Part shown: positions 59,942 through 64,000 of the stretch, piece by piece
Layout: every line of letters begins with the position of its first letter
Numbering within the stretch: the first letter of the stretch is position 1
Assembly (NCBI RefSeq): GCF_000389965.1
Contig: NC_021191.1
Location: forward strand, 3,721,501 to 3,785,500
Reading direction: 5' to 3'
DNA length: 64,000 nucleotides
DNA from: Actinoplanes sp. N902-109
GTDB lineage: Bacteria; Actinomycetota; Actinomycetes; Mycobacteriales; Micromonosporaceae
The notes under the pieces: generated by a model
What the model was told of the DNA's origin: nothing
The model's database searches: none
What the model saw: only the letters and a program-made list of their open reading frames with translations
Made by a program: the position numbers and the translations under genes

Positions 59942-59964
59942 ACCCGTCCCCGAAAGGGTGCCCC

Positions 59965-61638
59965 ATGCTGTCTCGACGCGCTCTCCTGGCCGTGCTCGCC
60001 GCCGGCGCGGTGCTGACCGGCGCCACGGCCGGGCAGGCCCCGGCGGTGGCTGCGGCCGACACCCACCCGCCGACCGCGCCGGCCGGGCTGACCGCCACCG
60101 CCCTCAGCTGCACCTCGGTGACGCTGAGCTGGTCGGCCGCGACCGACGACACCGGCGTCGCGTTCTACGACCTGTACCACGACGGCCAGGCGATCGGCTC
60201 CACGACGGGCGAGGTCCGGACGGTCACGCTGGGCGTGGTGCCGGGCGCCCGGTGGGGTTTCTACGTCAACGCCCGCGACGCCGCCGGCAACGTCTCGCAG
60301 GCCAGCCGTACGGTGTCGGTGACCGCGCCGTTCTGCGCACCGGACACCACCGCGCCCAGCGTCCCGGCCGGGCTCACCGCCGAGGCGGCCGGCACCGCGG
60401 TCACCCTGACCTGGACGCCGGCCGGCGACGACGTGGCCGTCACCGGCTACGAGGTGCGGCGCGACGGCACCCGGGCCGGGGTCCTGTCCGGCTCGGCCGC
60501 CGAGCCGCCGGCCACCACGTTCACCGACGCCGGGCTGGCACCCGACACCACCTACACGTACACCGTGGTCGCGCGGGATGCGCAGGGCAACATCTCGGCG
60601 CCCGGTGACCAGGTGCGGGTGCACACCGGACTGGCGTGCGCGGCTGTGTGCGCGATCACCCAGGTGACCACCGAACGCGACCTGCCGTGGGGTCTGGTGC
60701 AGCTGCCGGACGGGACGGTGCTCTACGGGCAGCGCGACCTGTTCACGATCCAGGCGATGGCGGCGGACGGCAGTGGCAAGCACAGCATCGGCAAGGTGCC
60801 GGACGCGGCGGGCACCAACGGCGAGGGCGGGGTGCTCGGCCTGGCCGTCTCGCCCACCTTTGCCACCGATCACTGGCTGTACGTCTACCACACCACGGCG
60901 ACGGACAACCGCATCGTCCGCTTCCAGTACGACGGGACGCTGCGCACCGCGTCCCGGCAGATCCTGGTGACCGGGATCCCGCGCAACAAGTACCACAACG
61001 GTGGCCGCCTGCGGTTCGGCCCCGACGGCAAGCTCTACGCGGCGGCCGGGGACGGCCAGGACCCCGACCAGGCGCAGGATCTGGGCAGCCTCGGCGGGAA
61101 GGTGCTGCGGCTGGACCCGGACGGCACCGTGCCGCCGGACAACCCGTTCCCCGGCAGCTTCGTCTGGAGCTACGGGCACCGCAACCCGCAGGGCCTGGCG
61201 TTCGACTCGCAGGGCCGGCTGTGGGAGCAGGAGTTCGGCAACAACGTGATGGACGAGACCAACCTCGTCGTCAAGGGTGGCAACTACGGCTGGCCGGCCT
61301 GCGAGGGCACCACCGGTGACGCCTGCGCCACCCCCGGCTTCCGCGCCCCCGTGCAGACCTATCCCGTCGCTTCCGCGTCGTGCAGCGGCATCGCGATCGT
61401 GCGCGACGTCCTGTACATCGCCTGCCTGCGCGGCGCACGGCTGTACCGCGCGGTGATCGACGGCGACCGGCTGACCGGGATGCAGCAGTACTACGTGGGC
61501 ACCTACGGGCGGTTGCGCACGGTCGAACCGACCGTCGACGGCAATCTGTGGCTGACCACCAGCACCGGCGGGGACAAGGACAGCATCCCGCAGAACAGCA
61601 ACGAGCGGATCTTCAAGGTCACCCTGGGCAACGGCTGA
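59965..61638 (+). CDS. Secreted two-FN3 glucose/sorbosone dehydrogenase-like protein
   Basis: A 557-residue exported protein. Signal peptide (1-30), two fibronectin type III domains (about 35-120 and 125-215, each beginning with a PP-TAPAGLTA or PSVPAGLTAEA motif), then a GSDH propeller (220-557) with LPWGLVQLPDGTVLYGQRD, GGVLGLAVSPTFATDHWLYVYHTTATDNRIV, YHNGGRLRFGPDGKLYAAAGDG and SYGHRNPQGLAFD. The catalytic domain is the paralogue of the protein at 13488-14555. Oxidation of released aldoses with PQQ is a possible role. Its 3' end overlaps the convergent PaaX gene by 20 bases. Confidence 0.9.
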   Translation: MLSRRALLAVLAAGAVLTGATAGQAPAVAAADTHPPTAPAGLTATALSCTSVTLSWSAATDDTGVAFYDLYHDGQAIGSTTGEVRTVTLGVVPGARWGFYVNARDAAGNVSQASRTVSVTAPFCAPDTTAPSVPAGLTAEAAGTAVTLTWTPAGDDVAVTGYEVRRDGTRAGVLSGSAAEPPATTFTDAGLAPDTTYTYTVVARDAQGNISAPGDQVRVHTGLACAAVCAITQVTTERDLPWGLVQLPDGTVLYGQRDLFTIQAMAADGSGKHSIGKVPDAAGTNGEGGVLGLAVSPTFATDHWLYVYHTTATDNRIVRFQYDGTLRTASRQILVTGIPRNKYHNGGRLRFGPDGKLYAAAGDGQDPDQAQDLGSLGGKVLRLDPDGTVPPDNPFPGSFVWSYGHRNPQGLAFDSQGRLWEQEFGNNVMDETNLVVKGGNYGWPACEGTTGDACATPGFRAPVQTYPVASASCSGIAIVRDVLYIACLRGARLYRAVIDGDRLTGMQQYYVGTYGRLRTVEPTVDGNLWLTTSTGGDKDSIPQNSNERIFKVTLGNG

Positions 61639-62596
61639 CCGGTCCGCGCACGCCGGCGAGCAGCTCGGCGACGCTGTGCGCCGCGACGCCCGCGGTCCCG
61701 TCGTCGCCGAAGCGGGCCGCGACGCTGCGGACATGCGCCTGGGCCGGCTCGGCCAGGCCGTCGTAGACGGCGGCGAACACCTCGGCGGCCGGTGCCCGCA
61801 GCCAGCCGGGCGGGAGCAGATCGAGCGGGAGCTGCGGGTCGAGGACGGGGAAGCGGCGGTAGGTGTCCATCACCTCGGTCCGGGCCCGCACCGCGTCGGC
61901 CCCGCCGAGCCCGCCCGACCGGATCCGGGGCAGCAGCGCGTTCCACCGCCGGACGAACTCCGCGTAGTGCCCGGCGATGGCGCCGATGTCCCAGGCGTCG
62001 AGGGGAGCGCGGCCCACCGTCGCCGCGAGGTCGACGTGCCGGGCCCGGAACACGGTCACGGTGCCCTGGGTCAGCCGGGCCAGCTGGTCCGTCGTCGTGT
62101 GGGTCACGTCGTGCGGTGACAGCCAGAGCCCGTCGTACAGCGGCGCGTACCCGAGCCAGCGCAGCTGACCGCGCAGGGCCCGCCGCTGCACGTCGAGATC
62201 CTTCGGCAGGGAGAAGGCCACGAGCGTCCACAGCCCGTCCCAGGCGGGCGGATCGGTCATGGACGCGACGACCCACCGGCCGCCGGCCGACAGCCCGGCA
62301 GCGGTGCCGTCGGTGAGCCGGTACCAGCTGTGCCGTCCCTGGCGCCGGCCTTCCAGGGCGCCCCGCCGGGCCAGCCGGCTGACGGCGGCGCGGGCACCGG
62401 CGTGGCTCACCCCGGACTCGGCCAGCAGCGCGACGAGCGCCGCCGAGGGCAGCCAGGCCCGGGTGCGCAGCGTGTAGTCGGCCAGCACGGTCACTGCCAG
62501 GCCCTGGGGCGAGCTGCCGGCCTGCCGCCGCGGGAGGCGGACCGGGCCCGCGGCCTCCTCGGGGAAGATCTCGCCGATCTCGAACGGAGTCGTCAC
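61619..62596 (-). CDS. PaaX-family transcriptional regulator
   Basis: A 325-residue regulator. A winged-helix domain (TLRTRAWLPSAALVALLAESGVSHAGARAAVSRLARRGALEGRRQGRHSWYRLT) and PaaX middle and C-terminal domains (WDGLWTLVAFSLPKDLDVQRRALRGQLRWLGYAPLYDGLWLSP) are clear. It resembles the PaaX protein at 44500-45312 but has an extra N-terminal segment (FEIGEIFPEEAAGPVRLPRRQAGSSPQGL). GTG 62596 is chosen because the preceding in-frame ATG (62644) lies in unconserved sequence. A PaaX regulator beside secreted esterase and xylanase genes is unusual; it may control the divergent esterase. Confidence 0.88.
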   Translation of the reverse strand: MTTPFEIGEIFPEEAAGPVRLPRRQAGSSPQGLAVTVLADYTLRTRAWLPSAALVALLAESGVSHAGARAAVSRLARRGALEGRRQGRHSWYRLTDGTAAGLSAGGRWVVASMTDPPAWDGLWTLVAFSLPKDLDVQRRALRGQLRWLGYAPLYDGLWLSPHDVTHTTTDQLARLTQGTVTVFRARHVDLAATVGRAPLDAWDIGAIAGHYAEFVRRWNALLPRIRSGGLGGADAVRARTEVMDTYRRFPVLDPQLPLDLLPPGWLRAPAAEVFAAVYDGLAEPAQAHVRSVAARFGDDGTAGVAAHSVAELLAGVRGPVSRCPG

Positions 62597-62657
62597 CCGT
62601 CGATCATCGTACGCCGGCGGGCCTGCCCGCTTACCCATATTCATCGAAAAACGTCGA

Positions 62658-62686
62658 TTGACAGTTCTCGGTCCGAGCGGAATCCT
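62658..62686 (+). promoter_or_regulatory. Candidate promoter for the esterase gene
   Basis: TTGACA (62658-62663) and AATCCT (62681-62686) are separated by exactly 17 bases in the divergent gap. The -35 is consensus; the -10 matches only partly. A ribosome site GGAGGAGGG lies about 10 bases before the ATG at 62717. Confidence 0.5.
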
Positions 62687-62716
62687 TTGTGCATCCAATG
62701 GAGGAGGGTGGCCCGC

Positions 62717-64000
62717 ATGCGGATCGGACGACACCTGCTGCTCGGGCTGGCGGCCATGCTCACGGTCGCCGGCCTGGGCGTCGTGGCGGCTCAGCCGGCG
62801 TCGGCGGCTTCGCTGGTCCAGGTGACCAGCTTCGGCAACAACCCCGGCGGCATGGAGATGTACGTCTACGTGCCCGACGTGCGCCCGGCCAGCCCGGCGA
62901 TCGTGGTGGCCATGCACGGCTGCGGAGGGTCCGGCCCGGGCTTCTACGCCGGCAGCGAGTTCGCCTCGCTGGCCGACCGGTACGGGTTCATCGTGATCTA
63001 CCCGAGCGCGCAGCAGCAGGCCGGGTTCGGCAAGTGCTTCGACACCTGGTCAGCCGCGAGCAAGGTGCGGGGCGGCGGCAGCGACCCGGTGTCGATCGTG
63101 TCGATGGTGACCTACGCCGAACAGCGCTACGGCGGCGACCCCGGCCGGGTCTACGCGACCGGTTCCTCGTCCGGCGGGATGATGACCGACGAGATGCTGG
63201 CCCTGTACCCGGACGTGTTCAAGGCCGGGGCGGCGTTCATGGGCGTGCCCTTCGACTGCTTCTCCGGCGCTGCCGACTACCCGCCCGGCAGCAGCAAGTG
63301 CACCGGCGGCGGCATGGACCGCACCCCGCAGGACTGGGGCAACCGGGTCCGCGCGGCCTATCCGGGTTACACCGGGCCGCGCCCGCCGATCCAGCTCTGG
63401 CACGGCACCGCCGACACCCTCGTGCCCTACTCGTTGTTGCAGGAGGACATCGAGCAGTGGACCAACGTGTTCGGGCTCAGCCAGACGCCGACCGCCACGG
63501 ACACCCCGCAGCCCGGCTGGAACCGCCGCCGCTACGCCGATGCCGCCGGTCGGGTCGATGTCGAGGCCTACAGCATCCAGGGTGCCGGTCACAGTCTGCC
63601 GTCGGCCGGCATGGCGGCGTACGCCATCGCGTTCTTCGGCCTTAACGGCAGCACCACCCCGCCGACGAGCCCGACTGGCACGCCGCCGACGAGCCCGCCG
63701 ACCACGCCGCCGACGACCGGCGGGTGCCGGGTTGCCGCCACGGTCAACGCCTGGAGCACCGGCCTGACCGAGAGCATCACCATCACCAACACGAGCACGG
63801 CGCCGATCAACGGATGGAAGCTGACGTTCACGCTGCCGGCCGGGCAGACCATCACCTCCGGCTGGAACGCCACCTATGCGCCGGCCTCGGGGGCGGTGAC
63901 CGCGACGAACGCCTCCTACAACGCCGCGGTCGCGCCGGGCGCCTCGGTCGGTATCGGCTTCCAGGCCGGGCACACCGGCAACACCGCGGCACCCGCCTCG
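62717..64000 (+). CDS. Secreted CE1/PHB-depolymerase-type esterase with CBM2 (3' end cut off by window)
   Basis: A 428-residue open frame running off the right edge without a stop. Signal peptide (1-33), then an alpha/beta-hydrolase of the LpqC/PHB-depolymerase family: VVAMHGCGGSGPGFY (oxyanion region), nucleophile S151 in TGSSSGG, Asp in WHGTADTLVPY and His in IQGAGHSLPS, all in the order expected of acetylxylan/feruloyl esterases. A Thr/Pro linker (about 313-335) leads into a CBM2 (CRVAATVNAWSTGLTESITITN) that is almost complete. The context of xylanase and arabinofuranosidase supports a hemicellulose-deacetylating role. ATG 62717 follows GGAGGAGGG. Confidence 0.94.
   Translation, partial: MRIGRHLLLGLAAMLTVAGLGVVAAQPASAASLVQVTSFGNNPGGMEMYVYVPDVRPASPAIVVAMHGCGGSGPGFYAGSEFASLADRYGFIVIYPSAQQQAGFGKCFDTWSAASKVRGGGSDPVSIVSMVTYAEQRYGGDPGRVYATGSSSGGMMTDEMLALYPDVFKAGAAFMGVPFDCFSGAADYPPGSSKCTGGGMDRTPQDWGNRVRAAYPGYTGPRPPIQLWHGTADTLVPYSLLQEDIEQWTNVFGLSQTPTATDTPQPGWNRRRYADAAGRVDVEAYSIQGAGHSLPSAGMAAYAIAFFGLNGSTTPPTSPTGTPPTSPPTTPPTTGGCRVAATVNAWSTGLTESITITNTSTAPINGWKLTFTLPAGQTITSGWNATYAPASGAVTATNASYNAAVAPGASVGIGFQAGHTGNTAAPAS

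Overview
This window is chromosomal DNA of a high-GC filamentous actinomycete. The Micromonosporaceae, for example Actinoplanes, look the most likely group. The grounds are strong G/C third-position bias, frequent GTG starts, ATGA/GTGA gene overlaps, SARP, PaaX and KdpDE regulators, and a block of secreted plant-polysaccharide enzymes with CBM2 modules. No rRNA, tRNA, CRISPR array, transposase or phage gene was seen.

Region A (1-22535) is the edge of a specialised-metabolite cluster that continues to the left. It encodes TDP-deoxysugar enzymes (RmlA, RmlB, a WxcM/FdtA-type 3,4-ketoisomerase and a cut-off DegT/StrS aminotransferase), a glycosyltransferase, two O-methyltransferase-fold proteins, a cytochrome P450, an SDR ketoreductase, a SchA/CurD-domain protein, a hydroxyacid-dehydrogenase-like reductase, an F420/LLM oxidoreductase, a ferredoxin reductase, a POT/MFS transporter and a SARP activator. 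A secreted sorbosone-dehydrogenase-like protein, a two-component system and a divergent MacB-like ABC exporter are embedded in it. The set points to an aromatic, probably type II polyketide, carrying a 3-amino-3,6-dideoxyhexose; the polyketide synthase itself is outside the window.

Region B (22536-30762) is a complete kdpFABCDE potassium-uptake and sensing operon. It has an extra 27-residue membrane peptide before KdpF, candidate OmpR-type operator repeats, a duplicated kdpA/kdpB junction that creates a 17-codon mini-ORF, and an enlarged KdpC.

Region C (30763-36088) holds housekeeping or accessory single genes: an aldo/keto reductase, an SDR, a Nudix hydrolase, a small secreted lysozyme-fold protein, an NTF2-like protein and an orphan SARP/NB-ARC regulator.

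Region D (36199-45312) is a nine-gene, tightly overlapping minus-strand operon: a branched-chain-type ABC importer (LivK-G-F-H-M) followed by an SDR, an amidohydrolase, a MaoC hydratase and an acyl-CoA ligase. It diverges from a PaaX regulator and looks like a CoA-dependent uptake and catabolism module of unknown substrate.

Region E (45313-51773) contains small regulator/target pairs (TetR with a SnoaL-like protein; PadR with a membrane protein), a GH114-type secreted glycosidase, an ECF sigma factor with a membrane partner, and an aromatic-acid-exporter-like membrane protein.

Region F (51855-64000) is a lignocellulose/hemicellulose locus: GH9 cellulase with a CebR-type operator, GH127-type arabinofuranosidase with a lectin domain, GH10 xylanase, SMP-30-like and sorbosone-dehydrogenase-like secreted beta-propellers, a second PaaX regulator and a CE1-type esterase with CBM2 cut by the window end.

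Several genes have a TANNNT -10 box 6-8 bases before the start codon, indicating leaderless mRNAs.
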